The notes under the pieces are model-generated. The model was not told the origin of the DNA and did not search any database. It saw only the letters and a list, made by a program, of their open reading frames with translations. The position numbers were made by a program, and so were the translations under genes. Shown here piece after piece: positions 18,227 through 27,389 of a stretch of DNA of 44,858 bases (its first letter is position 1; each line of letters opens with the position of its first letter). Source of the DNA: Methanolobus sp. (lineage in GTDB: Archaea > Halobacteriota > Methanosarcinia > Methanosarcinales > Methanosarcinaceae); assembly GCA_030154025.1 (NCBI GenBank), contig JASKKT010000018.1:1-44858 (forward strand), given 5' to 3'.

Positions 18227-18514
18227 TTAGATATCGGTCTTGCCAAGCAGCCTGTCCATGGTACCTGCATCCCGGAATACCTTTTCCCTGATACCTTTAC
18301 GGTTTATGAAGAGCCCTATAAAGACAATAAGAAGCCCAGGCTCAGGAAACGCAACTGTGAGCAGCGTGCCCGCAAGTACCACAGTCGAAGCTACGAGCCC
18401 TTTCAAGGCTCCTTTCCTGTATGATGCCAGACCCGTGCGCCTGTATATGCGGATATCACGCAGGGTCAGGAAGAGGACAACCAGATAAGCAGACATTGCA
18501 ATATATATGTACAT
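18227..18514 (-). CDS. Small membrane protein, unknown function
   Basis: The protein has 95 aa. A hydrophobic first segment (about residues 1-17) is followed by a basic loop (RDIRIYRRTG, residues about 19-28). Two further hydrophobic segments (about 39-56 and 60-70) come next, then a charged tail. It is transcribed divergently from dinB, with about 110 nt between them. No family is recognised. The clear membrane pattern and isolated good frame support a real gene. Confidence 0.6.
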   Translation of the reverse strand: MYIYIAMSAYLVVLFLTLRDIRIYRRTGLASYRKGALKGLVASTVVLAGTLLTVAFPEPGLLIVFIGLFINRKGIREKVFRDAGTMDRLLGKTDI

Positions 18515-18626
18515 TATTCACCTGAAGATTAATCAAAGCCTTAATAAGATTTCGGACCCTGGCACAAACACTTTCAGGGTGCTACCCATAATATAATTAA
18601 AGCATTTATTATATAAAACTAGATCA

Positions 18627-19712
18627 ATGAACGACCCATCGCTCAGCCGGATAACAATGCATGTGGATATGGATAGTTTCTATTCTTCCGTGGAGGTAAG
18701 GGGGCGCCCCGAACTCAGGGGTTTGCCTGTTGTAGTTGGTTCCGACCCAAAGGCGGGGAAAGGGAGAGGGGTCGTCAGTACCTGTTCGTACGAGGCCAGG
18801 AAGTTTGGCATCCACTCTGCAATGCCTATATCCAGGGCATACAGACTCTGCCCTGAAGCGGTCTACCTGCCTGTGAATATGCAGCTATACAAGGAAACCT
18901 CGGACAGGATCATGGAAGTGCTGCGCATGTTTGCGGACAGGTTCCAACAGGTCAGCGTCGATGAAGCCTATCTGGATATGGGCGACAGCATAGATGATTA
19001 CCTGTCAGCCACCCTGCTTGCACGGAAGATCAAGAACGAGGTGATGCGCAGGCAGGGACTGAGCTGCTCGGTGGGTGTCGCACCCAACAAGGTCATAGCC
19101 AAGATAGCTTCCGACATGAACAAGCCCGATGGTCTGACCGTGGTGAGACCAGAGGAAGTCAAAAATTTCCTGCATCCTCTCAGTGTGTCAAGGATACCCG
19201 GTATCGGTAAAAAGACAGAACCTTTGCTGAAGGAGATTGGCATAGAGACAATCGGGCAGCTAGCCAGTGCAGACGTGCAGTTCCTCATATCCCGCTTTGG
19301 AAGATATGGCATTGTAATGCACCAGCTTGCCAACGGTATTGACCTGAGGGAGGTAAAGGAGAGAGAGGAAGTAAAATCCATCAGCACCGAAGATACTTTT
19401 GATGAGGACATATCCGATCCTGTGATCATAGAAAAGGTCCTGTGCGAACTTGCCGCAAAGGTGCATACAGATCTTGAAAAAAAGAGGTTCAGGTTCAGGA
19501 CGGTCAGTATCAGGGTGCGTTTTGAAGACTTCAGGACCTATACCCGTGCCAGGACGCTGCATGCAGCTACCAATGACATGGGATCCATAGTAAAGGTAGC
19601 TATCGAGCTTATGGAGGAATTCATGGGACGCGGCAGGTTCAGGCTGCTGGGAGTGGGAGTTAGCAAGCTCGACAGGATAGATGAAAGGCAGACTTTTCTC
19701 ACTGATTTCTGA
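18627..19712 (+). CDS. dinB: DNA polymerase IV (Y-family translesion polymerase)
   Basis: This error-tolerant polymerase copies past damaged bases. The protein has 361 aa. Motif I MHVDMDSFYSSVEV is at residues 11-24 (first catalytic Asp), and the SVDEAYLD motif (catalytic Asp and Glu) is near 111-118. The helix-hairpin-helix region IPGIGKKTEPLL is near 190-201 and the little-finger domain ends the protein. The last residues, QTFLTDF, match the PCNA-binding pattern QxxLxxF, which suggests clamp recruitment. The ATG at 18627 closely follows an AT-rich promoter region. Confidence 0.96.
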   Translation: MNDPSLSRITMHVDMDSFYSSVEVRGRPELRGLPVVVGSDPKAGKGRGVVSTCSYEARKFGIHSAMPISRAYRLCPEAVYLPVNMQLYKETSDRIMEVLRMFADRFQQVSVDEAYLDMGDSIDDYLSATLLARKIKNEVMRRQGLSCSVGVAPNKVIAKIASDMNKPDGLTVVRPEEVKNFLHPLSVSRIPGIGKKTEPLLKEIGIETIGQLASADVQFLISRFGRYGIVMHQLANGIDLREVKEREEVKSISTEDTFDEDISDPVIIEKVLCELAAKVHTDLEKKRFRFRTVSIRVRFEDFRTYTRARTLHAATNDMGSIVKVAIELMEEFMGRGRFRLLGVGVSKLDRIDERQTFLTDF

Positions 19713-19926
19713 TGCCGGTTTTTTCTCAGTGGTTTTTGCGGATATTTAAATTCCCTGTAATATAAAATATGCAGGATCCTGAAAAATTCCTGTGTGAACA
19801 TAGATTTTTATTCTTAGGATCCGTATTTCCAGTTTAAATGTATCGACCGATACAGCCCACAATTCAGAGGGAAATACCTGATGAAAAATAAAGCCAAAAA
19901 CTACCACAATAAGTGTAAAAACGAAT

Positions 19927-21555
19927 GTGGAAGGACTCGACAGGTCCCACTACCTTATCCAGAGGGCAAAGGCCACTGCGAAGAAGGAAGGGCTTGGGGT
20001 CAAGTTCAGGGAAGGGGACGCCAGGAAAACCCCCTATGCTACAGACACCTTTGATGCAGTGATGCTCCTTGGCAACAGTTTTGGCTATTTCGAGACATCG
20101 GAGGAAGACCTGAGGGTACTGAAAGAAGTTAAAAGGATACTCAAACCCTGGGGAAAGGTCCTGCTTGATGTTGCCGACGGTTCATACCTGAAGGAGAATT
20201 ACCAGCCTCGTTCATGGGAATGGATAGACAAGCACAATTTCGTATGCAGGGAACGCTCCATATCAACAGACGGACATAAACTGATATCCAGAGAGGTCAT
20301 TGTCAATGAAACATCAGGTGTCATTGCAGACCAGTTCTACGCAGAGCGCCTGTACACCAGTGAGGGCCTTGTGGAGCTTCTGAAGAAAGCAGAGTTCACT
20401 GATGTTGAGATAGTTGATTTCGTTAAGTCAGAGACCCTGAGGAACCAGGATCTGGGCATGATGGGAAGACGCATATTTGTCACTGCGTCCGTCAAAAAGG
20501 AGTGGACACCCAAGAAGAAGAAGGCGAAGGATGCTGAGAAGAACGTGGTGGTCGTGTTCGGCGACCCAAAGAAGAGGGATGAGCTCAAACCCTGCGGAGT
20601 CTTTGATGATGACGACCTGTATACCATAGACCAGCTCAAGGGAAGTATCCAGTCGGCGGAAGGTTATTCCTTCAAATACCTGAACAACCATGACACACTG
20701 ATCTCCGACCTTGCAAAGTTCAAAAGCAAGGTGGATTTCGTATTCAACCTGTGTGATGAGGGCTACAACAACGACCCCAGGAGAGAACTGCACGTACCCG
20801 CACTGCTGGAGATGCTTGGCATTCCATACACAGGCTCCGGACCACAGTGCCTTGCATTCTGCTACGACAAGGCACTTATAAGGGGAATTGCAAAGGACCT
20901 GGGAGTCCCGGTTCCCGAGGGCATAGTGGTAAAGGCAGAGGACAGCATGTTCGAGCTGCCCATGGGCTTCCCTGTCATCGTGAAGCCGAACTTCGGTGAC
21001 TCCAGTTTCGGACTTAACCAGCACAGCGTATGCAACAGCTATGATGAGGTTGTCAGGGCCATCTATGACATAAGAGAGGGACTGGGGTACGACAAGCCGA
21101 TACTCATTGAGGAGTTCCTTACCGGAAAGGACCTGAGCATAGGTATCATCGGCAACCCGCCGGAGAGCTATAATGTGCTTCCCATCATCCAGGAGGACTA
21201 TTCCGAGCTTCCTGAAGATCTGCCAAGGGTGTGCGGCTATGAAGCAAAGTGGATACCGGAGTCGCCGTACTGGAAGATCAGGTCGGTTCCCGCAGACCTG
21301 CCAAAGGAAGTCGAGGAAAAGATAATAGAATGCAGTCTCAAGCTTATCAGCAGGCTGGAGTGCAGGGATTACACGCGTCTTGACTGGAGAATTGATGCCG
21401 CAGGCAACCCCAAGCTCCTTGAGGTTAACCCGAATCCCGGCTGGTGCTGGGACGGCCACCTGGCCAAGATGGCAAAGCTTGCAGGCATGTCGTACGAGGA
21501 CATGCTGGGCAGTATTCTCAAGAGTGCTGATGAGAGGATATCCTCACAGAAGTAA
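19927..21555 (+). CDS. Truncated SAM methyltransferase fused to D-Ala-D-Ala-ligase-like ATP-grasp protein
   Basis: The product has 542 aa from GTG 19927. Residues 1-190 match a class I methyltransferase that begins after motif I: VEGLDRSHYLIQRA is the post-I acidic segment, and FDAVMLLGNSFGYF and LKPWGKVLLDVADG follow. The SAM-binding DxGxGxG strand is missing, and no upstream frame supplies it; a TGA lies in frame about 45 nt upstream. Residues about 205-540 form an ATP-grasp ligase: VVFGDPKKRDELK, PYTGSGPQCLAFCYDKA, FPVIVKPNFGDSSFG, ILIEEFLTGKDLS, and the metal site LLEVNPNPGW. Substrates are unknown. The ligase half looks intact, while the methyltransferase half is probably inactive. A terminator follows. 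Confidence 0.8.
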   Translation: MEGLDRSHYLIQRAKATAKKEGLGVKFREGDARKTPYATDTFDAVMLLGNSFGYFETSEEDLRVLKEVKRILKPWGKVLLDVADGSYLKENYQPRSWEWIDKHNFVCRERSISTDGHKLISREVIVNETSGVIADQFYAERLYTSEGLVELLKKAEFTDVEIVDFVKSETLRNQDLGMMGRRIFVTASVKKEWTPKKKKAKDAEKNVVVVFGDPKKRDELKPCGVFDDDDLYTIDQLKGSIQSAEGYSFKYLNNHDTLISDLAKFKSKVDFVFNLCDEGYNNDPRRELHVPALLEMLGIPYTGSGPQCLAFCYDKALIRGIAKDLGVPVPEGIVVKAEDSMFELPMGFPVIVKPNFGDSSFGLNQHSVCNSYDEVVRAIYDIREGLGYDKPILIEEFLTGKDLSIGIIGNPPESYNVLPIIQEDYSELPEDLPRVCGYEAKWIPESPYWKIRSVPADLPKEVEEKIIECSLKLISRLECRDYTRLDWRIDAAGNPKLLEVNPNPGWCWDGHLAKMAKLAGMSYEDMLGSILKSADERISSQK

Positions 21556-21591
21556 TTAGATCAGACTGCACGGCATCTCGCAGCCGTCGAG

Positions 21592-21630
21592 AAGAGCAAT
21601 CACAAATTGCTCTTTTCATTTTACTTTTTG
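21592..21630 (+). terminator. Terminator after the ATP-grasp gene
   Basis: A 9-bp stem (AAGAGCAAT 21592-21600 with ATTGCTCTT 21606-21614, 5-nt loop) is followed by T-rich sequence to about 21630. Confidence 0.75.
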
Positions 21631-21846
21631 TCCGTGTCTCATAAGTTTTCCAGCTGCTGCAATATGCTTGATACGGAACTTATGTCCTGACGAGAAACAC
21701 GATCTACTGCCTCAATAAAATAGAATGTATTATTCTCAAAAGAGTTCATTTAAGTAGGAGCTCCGCGAAAAATTACATGACAAACAACGGCTTGTCAAGA
21801 GCTGAGTGATAATTTCGACAGGATGGAACATTAACAGGGGACTAAC

Positions 21847-23046
21847 ATGGAAATCAATCGCGGTATAGAGGAACAGCTGGAAGACATAGGAGAGATAGAT
21901 GTTGTTGTGGGAATCCTTACAAAGAATGTCGAGCCCACGATACTGCATGTGATGAACGTCGTGAGGGAGGGCATATTGCAGTACCTTTCTCCCTACAATA
22001 CGCTGGTTGTGGTGTCAGACGGCTTTTCAACGGACAGGACAGCGGAGCTTGCAGGGCTTTTCGAGCTGGCGCCTGTGAAAAAGATAGTTGTAGAGCAGAT
22101 GGGCGTTCCCGGCAAGGGTGAAGGGATACGCACGGTCATGGAGATCGCACACCGACTCAGCTCCAAAGCTGTTGCCTTCGTAGACGGAGATCTTTTATCG
22201 GTCAAGGGCGAGTGGATACAGGAAATGGTCAGGCCCGTGCTCTACGGCCGGACAGACCTTGTGGTACCTTTCTATGTGCGTGACAAATTTGACGGAGTCA
22301 TCACGAACAACCTTGCCTACCCATTCACAAGAGCATACTATGGAGCTGATATCAGACAGCCTATCGGAGGAGAGTTCTGCATATCCAGCAAGCTCATGGA
22401 GATACTGCGTACCCATCCCCTGTTTCCTTCGGACTTCGGCATAGACATATTCATCACCACGGTGGCATCCGCTGAGAAGCGCAGGATAAGGGAAGCCATG
22501 CTGGGGTTAAAACTCCATGAGTCCACTACCAAGTACGTAGACCCTGAATCCTCCCTTATACCGATGTTTCGCCAGGTGGTCAAAACAATGTTCGATCTTG
22601 CCGTTTACTATAATGGAAGGAATCACAGGCCTGCATCCACAGAGATAGCAGGGGTGTCCGAGTACTACGGACCTGTGCCTGTACCTGTGACCGTGAGCAG
22701 GGAGAAAATGCTTGAGACAGTATCCAAACGCTACGGGGAATACTCGGACATCTACGAAAAACTGCTGCCTAAGGATATCCTTAACCACCTTGGAGCGTAC
22801 CTTGGGGGAAAGCAGTATCTTGATGCAGAGAGATGGTCGGAGATAGTATGGCGCATGTTCGAGGAATACTCTGAGACAAACGATGTACGGCTTGTGGATG
22901 CCCTGAGGGTGATGTGGCTTACAAGGTTCATAGGATTCTACAATGAATGCAAGGATATGGATTTCTGTGAAGCTGAAGCACGTATAAGGGAAAATGCCAT
23001 CATATTCGAAGAGATCAAGGGTGAGATCCTCGGAGAGGCATCCTGA
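21847..23046 (+). CDS. GT-A glycosyltransferase related to glucosyl-3-phosphoglycerate/mannosylglycerate synthases
   Basis: The protein has 399 aa, is soluble and lacks a signal peptide. A nucleotide-sugar fold is suggested by VVVGILTKN (about residues 18-26) and VVVSDGFSTDRTAEL (about 55-69). A DxD-type metal site lies in VAFVDGDLLSVKG (about 112-124), and IGGEFCISSKLME (about 172-184) is a typical acceptor-side motif. Enzymes of this type in methanogens make glucosylglycerate-type compatible solutes, but the sequence alone cannot fix the sugar or acceptor. The C-terminal 150 residues are helical. GGGG before ATG 21847 serves as Shine-Dalgarno. It lies downstream of the ATP-grasp gene behind a terminator, so it is probably separately transcribed. 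Confidence 0.75.
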   Translation: MEINRGIEEQLEDIGEIDVVVGILTKNVEPTILHVMNVVREGILQYLSPYNTLVVVSDGFSTDRTAELAGLFELAPVKKIVVEQMGVPGKGEGIRTVMEIAHRLSSKAVAFVDGDLLSVKGEWIQEMVRPVLYGRTDLVVPFYVRDKFDGVITNNLAYPFTRAYYGADIRQPIGGEFCISSKLMEILRTHPLFPSDFGIDIFITTVASAEKRRIREAMLGLKLHESTTKYVDPESSLIPMFRQVVKTMFDLAVYYNGRNHRPASTEIAGVSEYYGPVPVPVTVSREKMLETVSKRYGEYSDIYEKLLPKDILNHLGAYLGGKQYLDAERWSEIVWRMFEEYSETNDVRLVDALRVMWLTRFIGFYNECKDMDFCEAEARIRENAIIFEEIKGEILGEAS

Positions 23047-23068
23047 AAAGTGCGCCTCTCGCAGATGG

Positions 23069-23779
23069 TCACTTCTCCATGGCTTTTTTTCGCAGGTCTT
23101 CAGGGAACTTCTCGATGGCATACCTCAATGATATCCTTGGCATTAGTTTCCTGTTGGCCATCACATAGTCGAATATCTCCTGCTGGTGCGCCTTGCCTGC
23201 CTCCTTGAGCATCCAGCCGTAGCCCTTGCGCACCAGGTCATCCTCGTCCTCAAGCAGCCTGTCAGCGATCTCCAGCACGTCCTCCAGGAATTTGCCGTTC
23301 CTGGCGGGCAGGACAAGTGTTACTGCCGCAGCCCTCCTGAACCATCGGTTCTCGGAGGCCGTCCACTCTTTGAGCCTGCCGATGTACCCTGGATAGGTTT
23401 CGATGAACGCAGCAACCGAATGGTTACAGAAAGTATCGCATTTTGCCCAGTTGTTGACATATTTTCCGATCCACTCTTCAAATGTCCCGAAATCTTCAGG
23501 CCCGTATTGTTCCCGCAGGCGGTAAACCCATTCAAAAGCAATTGATGATTCTTCGAAGAGATCTGAACCGAGCAGTTCTTCACACCGGGAGAATATCTCC
23601 TGTTTGTTCTCATCCTTTATCAGTTTGAAATACTTATCCGCAATCCTGAGGACTGCAGCAGACTTTACTCCATAGGAGTTGATGCCTTCCTTGAAAAAGC
23701 GAGCTGACGAGGCTTTTGTCTTTTCGTCTGAGTTGAGGGTCAGTTCCTCTCTTATGTCAGGTATCAGATCTTCATGCAT
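23069..23779 (-). CDS. AlkD-like DNA alkylation repair protein
   Basis: The protein has 236 aa and is built of short helical HEAT-like repeats. Family hallmarks are the N-terminal KASSARFFKEG and GVKSAAVLRIADKYFK. The middle segment WAKCDTFCNHSVAAF contains the conserved Trp and Asp of AlkD-type glycosylases, and NRWFRRAAAVTLVLPAR follows. Such proteins remove or detect alkylated bases. It is convergent with the glycosyltransferase gene, with only 22 nt between stops, and divergent from the pirin gene. Family assignment is good; base specificity is unknown. Confidence 0.88.
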   Translation of the reverse strand: MHEDLIPDIREELTLNSDEKTKASSARFFKEGINSYGVKSAAVLRIADKYFKLIKDENKQEIFSRCEELLGSDLFEESSIAFEWVYRLREQYGPEDFGTFEEWIGKYVNNWAKCDTFCNHSVAAFIETYPGYIGRLKEWTASENRWFRRAAAVTLVLPARNGKFLEDVLEIADRLLEDEDDLVRKGYGWMLKEAGKAHQQEIFDYVMANRKLMPRISLRYAIEKFPEDLRKKAMEK

Positions 23780-23871
23780 GTGTTCGCAGCCTGAGATTCT
23801 GTTATGATAATATCAGTAAGAGAGCATAAGTGGTTAATACGGCTTATGGATGATATTCATTTGGGGAGATT

Positions 23872-24252
23872 ATGGACAATGCTACAGATGTAGACCCTTT
23901 CCTGATGCAGGATGAGTTCCATTCCAGCAATCCTGAGGACTACAGGATGGGTTTTCCCTGGCATCTTCACCGCGGCATGGAAACGATAACCTACATGCTC
24001 TCAGGAGTGATCGAGCACGGGAACAGCCTTGGGAACCTGCTCATATTCGATAGCTATTACTGGACAGAAGTCAAAGCCGGAGACAAAGGCATAAGATACC
24101 TTCTGCTGTCAGGAAAGCCCCTGAGAGAACCGGTTGCATGGCGAGGGCCTGTGGTGATGAACACGGAAGAAGAACTGAGGCAGGCTTTTGAGGAATACAG
24201 GGAGAACAGGTTCGTGAAAGAAGACATAAGCTTTACAGAAAGCTCAGGGTGA
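23872..24252 (+). pseudogene. Pirin with an internal deletion and shortened N terminus
   Basis: The 126-aa frame has two pirin pieces joined. Residues 8-55 match the N-terminal cupin (DPFLMQDEFHSSNPEDYRMG, FPWHLHRGMETITYMLSG, EHGNSLGN). Residues about 72-120 match the extreme C terminus (GIRYLLLSGKPLREPVAWRG, then MNTEEELRQAFEEYRENRF). The roughly 130 residues usually between them, including the rest of the metal cupin and most of the second cupin, are absent, and about 30 residues before DPFLM are also missing. Full pirins have 230-300 aa. The frame is open throughout, so a short protein could be made, but loss of the double-cupin core makes it very likely non-functional. Its end overlaps the convergent membrane gene by 9 nt. 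Confidence 0.8.
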
Positions 24253-25035
24253 GGCTCCTATCAGGAACATGGAAGACAAAATATCTATATTCGCAAACCC
24301 TCCCAATATCAGGAAGCCTATGATCAGCGGCTGATGTACCAGATAGATGAACAGGGAATTCCTGCCCAGGCAAGCAAAGAGTTTTACCAGGGACCTCTGC
24401 TCAAGATCAGGTAACATGAACTGCCTCCTGTATCCACGGTACAGGATGTTACCGGCTGAAACACCCAGCAGCACCATGCCAAACCATGGGATAATGGGGA
24501 AATAATCATAGCTGTAAAAGCCGTAGGGCTTCAGGCCAAGCCAGAGCAGCCAGGGAAAATCAACATATGCGCCTTCCGTAAAGAATCCCGCAAACAGGAA
24601 GGCCCACCCTACAAAAAGGGACTTCAGCTGGAAGCCAAGGAAAGGATAGGCAAGGATAATGGAAACGCCTATGAGGTGAAGTATCCCGAAAAAGATAGTG
24701 CCCCTGGGAAGTAGTATACCCGTGACCAGGGTAATGACAAACCCCCATGAGAATATGGCAGCACCCCTTTTAACATATTTGGGAAAGAGACGGGGAGTTT
24801 TCCCCGAGGATAGCCTTGCCCGGGAATAACTCAGGGTGAGGGACAGGCCGACCAGAAAAATGAAAGTTATGGAAGCGCTTCTTCCGATCACCAGCAGGAT
24901 ACCGGAGTTCGGGTCCAGTTCGGATATGCCCAGAAATCTCATGTCAAAGAACACATGGTAAATTACCATGAGAATAATAGCCACACCGCGGAAAAAGTCA
25001 ACTTCCCAGAATCGCCTTTGGAGAATGTCGTCCAT
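24244..25035 (-). CDS. DUF1624 (heparan-alpha-glucosaminide N-acetyltransferase-like) membrane protein
   Basis: The protein has 263 aa and about seven to eight hydrophobic segments. The N-terminal signature RRFWEVDFFRGVAIILMVIY followed by HVFFDMRFLG is characteristic of the DUF1624/HGSNAT catalytic family. A conserved later segment reads YFPIIPWFGMVLLGVSAGN. The C-terminal NSLFIYLVHQPLIIG is shared with acyltransferase-like membrane proteins. It may transfer an acyl group across the membrane, but the archaeal substrate is unknown. The end overlaps the pirin remnant tail to tail. Confidence 0.8.
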   Translation of the reverse strand: MDDILQRRFWEVDFFRGVAIILMVIYHVFFDMRFLGISELDPNSGILLVIGRSASITFIFLVGLSLTLSYSRARLSSGKTPRLFPKYVKRGAAIFSWGFVITLVTGILLPRGTIFFGILHLIGVSIILAYPFLGFQLKSLFVGWAFLFAGFFTEGAYVDFPWLLWLGLKPYGFYSYDYFPIIPWFGMVLLGVSAGNILYRGYRRQFMLPDLEQRSLVKLFACLGRNSLFIYLVHQPLIIGFLILGGFANIDILSSMFLIGASP

Positions 25036-25114
25036 GCTTACCCCTCAAAAATGAATGCACTGTTGCGGTGAATATTCCCGGTGCTTTTCCAGGGGAGATA
25101 CAGTACCTGACCGG

Positions 25115-25588
25115 TTATTTCCAGTCCTTTTCCTTATCCTTGTCCCTCTTGAAGACCGAGGGTAAGTGGAGGGCGTATGTGCCATCTTCTTTTATCGCCA
25201 TCACTATTTCCTTGCGGTCCAGAAGGGATTCAAGGTTCAGTTCATAGGAACCAGGGCCCAGTATACGCACTGACTCCACGCGCTCGCCTTCTTCCTCAGA
25301 GGGGAGCTTCTCTTTATTCTCAGGACTGATGATCTCATCGATCTCCCTGATTATCTTTCCGCCAGGAACGGCTTCTGCCTTGGGTTCCGAACTCTCATCT
25401 ATCACTACGGGGTGCCCGGTCTCTCCGGCCTCATCTGCAACAATCCCAGCTTCCTCTTTATCGGATAGCTCCGGCTCTTCATCCTTTACATAGAGGAACT
25501 TGTTCCATCCACAGCTAGGACAACCGCTAAGTATTACGGGAGCACCGTCTTCGAATATTGATTCACATCGCGTGCACTTGTGAGGCAT
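25115..25588 (-). CDS. Zinc-ribbon protein, OapC/DUF2072-like
   Basis: The protein has 157 aa. The N-terminal zinc ribbon is MPHKCTRCESIFEDGAP with CPSCGW further on, giving two CX2C knuckles at about residues 5-8 and 23-26. A long acidic low-complexity linker (about 33-105) follows. A C-terminal block starting near ESVRILGPGSYELNLESLL (about 105-150) is typical of a euryarchaeal zinc-ribbon family, some members of which are named origin-associated protein OapC. The role is not established. It sits alone between the DUF1624 gene and the MTA phosphorylase remnant. Confidence 0.7.
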   Translation of the reverse strand: MPHKCTRCESIFEDGAPVILSGCPSCGWNKFLYVKDEEPELSDKEEAGIVADEAGETGHPVVIDESSEPKAEAVPGGKIIREIDEIISPENKEKLPSEEEGERVESVRILGPGSYELNLESLLDRKEIVMAIKEDGTYALHLPSVFKRDKDKEKDWK

Positions 25589-25657
25589 GGTTCACCGGTT
25601 TATATAAGCACTATGTATATTAAAATCCTTGCGATAATCTCAAATCAGCATAGGATA

Positions 25658-26520
25658 TCACTTTTTAAGATATCTTCCTATAAGAGGGTCAAGCCTTCTC
25701 CTGGTCTCGTGGGATATCATCTCAGGGGCTGTCGTGATGGCACCTGCAAGGGCATCCCTGCACATACAATGCTGCTCCGGGCTTATCCTTTCGAGGACCT
25801 CCACAATTATATCCTTTACGGCAGCCTCATTCTTCAAGGCATTCCCGATGACCTGCTCGATGGTGACGTCCTCCTCGTGCCATACATCGTAATCAGTCAC
25901 AGTGGCTATCATGGAATAACATATCTCGGCCTCGCGTGCCAGCTTGGCCTCGGGTATTGCCGTCATGCCAATAATATCAAAACCCAGGGCCTGGTAAACT
26001 CTGGACTCTGCGCGTGTGGAGAACTGCGGACCTTCCATGCACACATAGGTTCCACCTTCCCTTACGCTGTAACCCCGGAGCGTGCAACACTGGCGATAGC
26101 AGATGACATCTCGGGACAGAAGGGGTCGGCAAATCCTATGTGTGCAACTATCCCGTCCTCAAAGAAAGTGGACGGCCTTGAACGGGTGCGGTCGTATATC
26201 TGATCCGGTATGACGATATCCAGCGGTGCCAGTTCTTTCTTCAGGCTGCCTACTGCAGATGCGGCTATGATACGCCTCACGCCCAGTTTCTTCAGCGAAA
26301 AGATGTTTGCCCTTGAATTGATCTCCGAGGGAGATATCCTGTGCCCTGTGCCATGCCTTGGAAGGAAGCATACGGTCCTGTCGCCGTGCTCCCCTATGGT
26401 GATCGAGTCGGAAGGCTTCCCGAAGGGAGTATCCATGTCAACGGTCCTTACCCTGTCCAGCAGGTTCGTATCATAGATATCGCTTCCGCCTATGATTGCA
26501 AAATCAACTTTCCCAGTCAC
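25658..26520 (-). pseudogene. 5'-methylthioadenosine/methylthioinosine phosphorylase, frameshifted
   Basis: The enzyme splits MTA or MTI to 5-methylthioribose 1-phosphate and a base in purine/methionine salvage. The first part, from GTG 26520 (preceded by AGGTGG), has FAIIGGSDIYDT, FLPRHGTGHRISPSEI and RRIIAASAVGSLKKE. It stops at TAA 26062-26064 just after SGVTA. The second part continues in another frame as [20 protein letters not shown], then [18 protein letters not shown] and VTDYDVW. The two halves join if one base is added (or two removed) near 26065. All catalytic blocks are otherwise present and the combined length (about 287 aa) is normal. This is either a recent pseudogene, a recoding site or a sequencing error. 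It lies just downstream of the phosphoribosyltransferase gene and overlaps its 3' end region upstream of the GTG. Confidence 0.88.
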
Positions 26521-26554
26521 GTTACCACCTATGGTTGTGTTATCCTGTTCCCGC

Positions 26555-27253
26555 TCACGCCAGTTGCCAGGAAGGCTTACCATTCTCCACAAGCTGCTTC
26601 ACGGTTCCCCTGCGTGTCATCTCTGCCATGATCTCCGGAAGCCTGCCCGGCTGTGCTATCTCAAAGGAGAAGGAATCCAGTGAGTGGTACACGTAAAGGC
26701 CGTGCCTTATAGAGGCAATGTCCCAGGCAGAGCGGTTCTCCCTGGTCATGAGCCTGGAAATGATATCCATCATATCCTCCATGAAGTTCCACGGGTAGAC
26801 CACCCACGCCCATTCCTCGAGGCGCTCCCCGCAGTAGTCCGGATCGAAGACCGAACAGTCCAGATACTGGAGAGTTGCTGTCCTGACCTCCCGGGGCTGC
26901 TGCTTCATAACATATTCCCTTGAATGCAGGAGGCTTTTTCCGGTATCGGTTATATCGTCGACTATCAGGACATTCTTCCCGGTAACAGTATTATCAGCCA
27001 GAGGATAACGTATCTTAGGTTCAGTACCTGCAAGTGCAGTGCCGATGTAGTGCTCTATCTTCAGGCTGGTAAGGTCATCCAGTCCAAGGAAATCACACAG
27101 TACGCGCCCTGCGAACCAGCCGCCTCTTGCAAGGGCGATTATCATGTCCGGCTGGTAGCCGGAGTCCTTTACCTGGTCTGCAACGTTCCTGCAGAGGTCG
27201 TAAATATAATCCCAGTTAGTAACTACACACTTGAACTTGTCAGGCAATGCCAT
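26555..27253 (-). CDS. Purine-type phosphoribosyltransferase
   Basis: The protein has 232 aa. The PRPP-binding loop NVLIVDDITDTGKSL is at about residues 95-109, and the ALARGGWFAGRVL block (about 41-53) is typical of Hpt-like enzymes. WAWVVYPWNF near 148-157 marks the COG2236 type (xanthine/hypoxanthine-guanine-like) known in archaea. About 70 C-terminal residues beyond the core look helical. It probably attaches ribose phosphate to a free purine, which fits its neighbour, the MTA/MTI phosphorylase that releases purine base. ATG 27253 follows GGAGGAAAGAG. TATA-like ATATATG and AAATATATC runs lie 20-50 nt upstream. Confidence 0.87.
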   Translation of the reverse strand: MALPDKFKCVVTNWDYIYDLCRNVADQVKDSGYQPDMIIALARGGWFAGRVLCDFLGLDDLTSLKIEHYIGTALAGTEPKIRYPLADNTVTGKNVLIVDDITDTGKSLLHSREYVMKQQPREVRTATLQYLDCSVFDPDYCGERLEEWAWVVYPWNFMEDMMDIISRLMTRENRSAWDIASIRHGLYVYHSLDSFSFEIAQPGRLPEIMAEMTRRGTVKQLVENGKPSWQLA

Positions 27254-27389
27254 TTCTCTTTCCTCCGGAGTCTGATATATTTAGACAGAAATGGCATATA
27301 TCCTTTCGCCTTCGTTAGGCCATACGCAACCTTTATCTGTAATGATACTCTTCTTAAGGAGTGCCCTCACAGACTGAGACAATAAACGA

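Noticed and set aside
20428-21459. 343-codon open frame antisense to the ATP-grasp gene
   Set aside because: It is the complement of a strongly conserved coding region, has no recognisable domain, and arises from codon bias of the sense gene.
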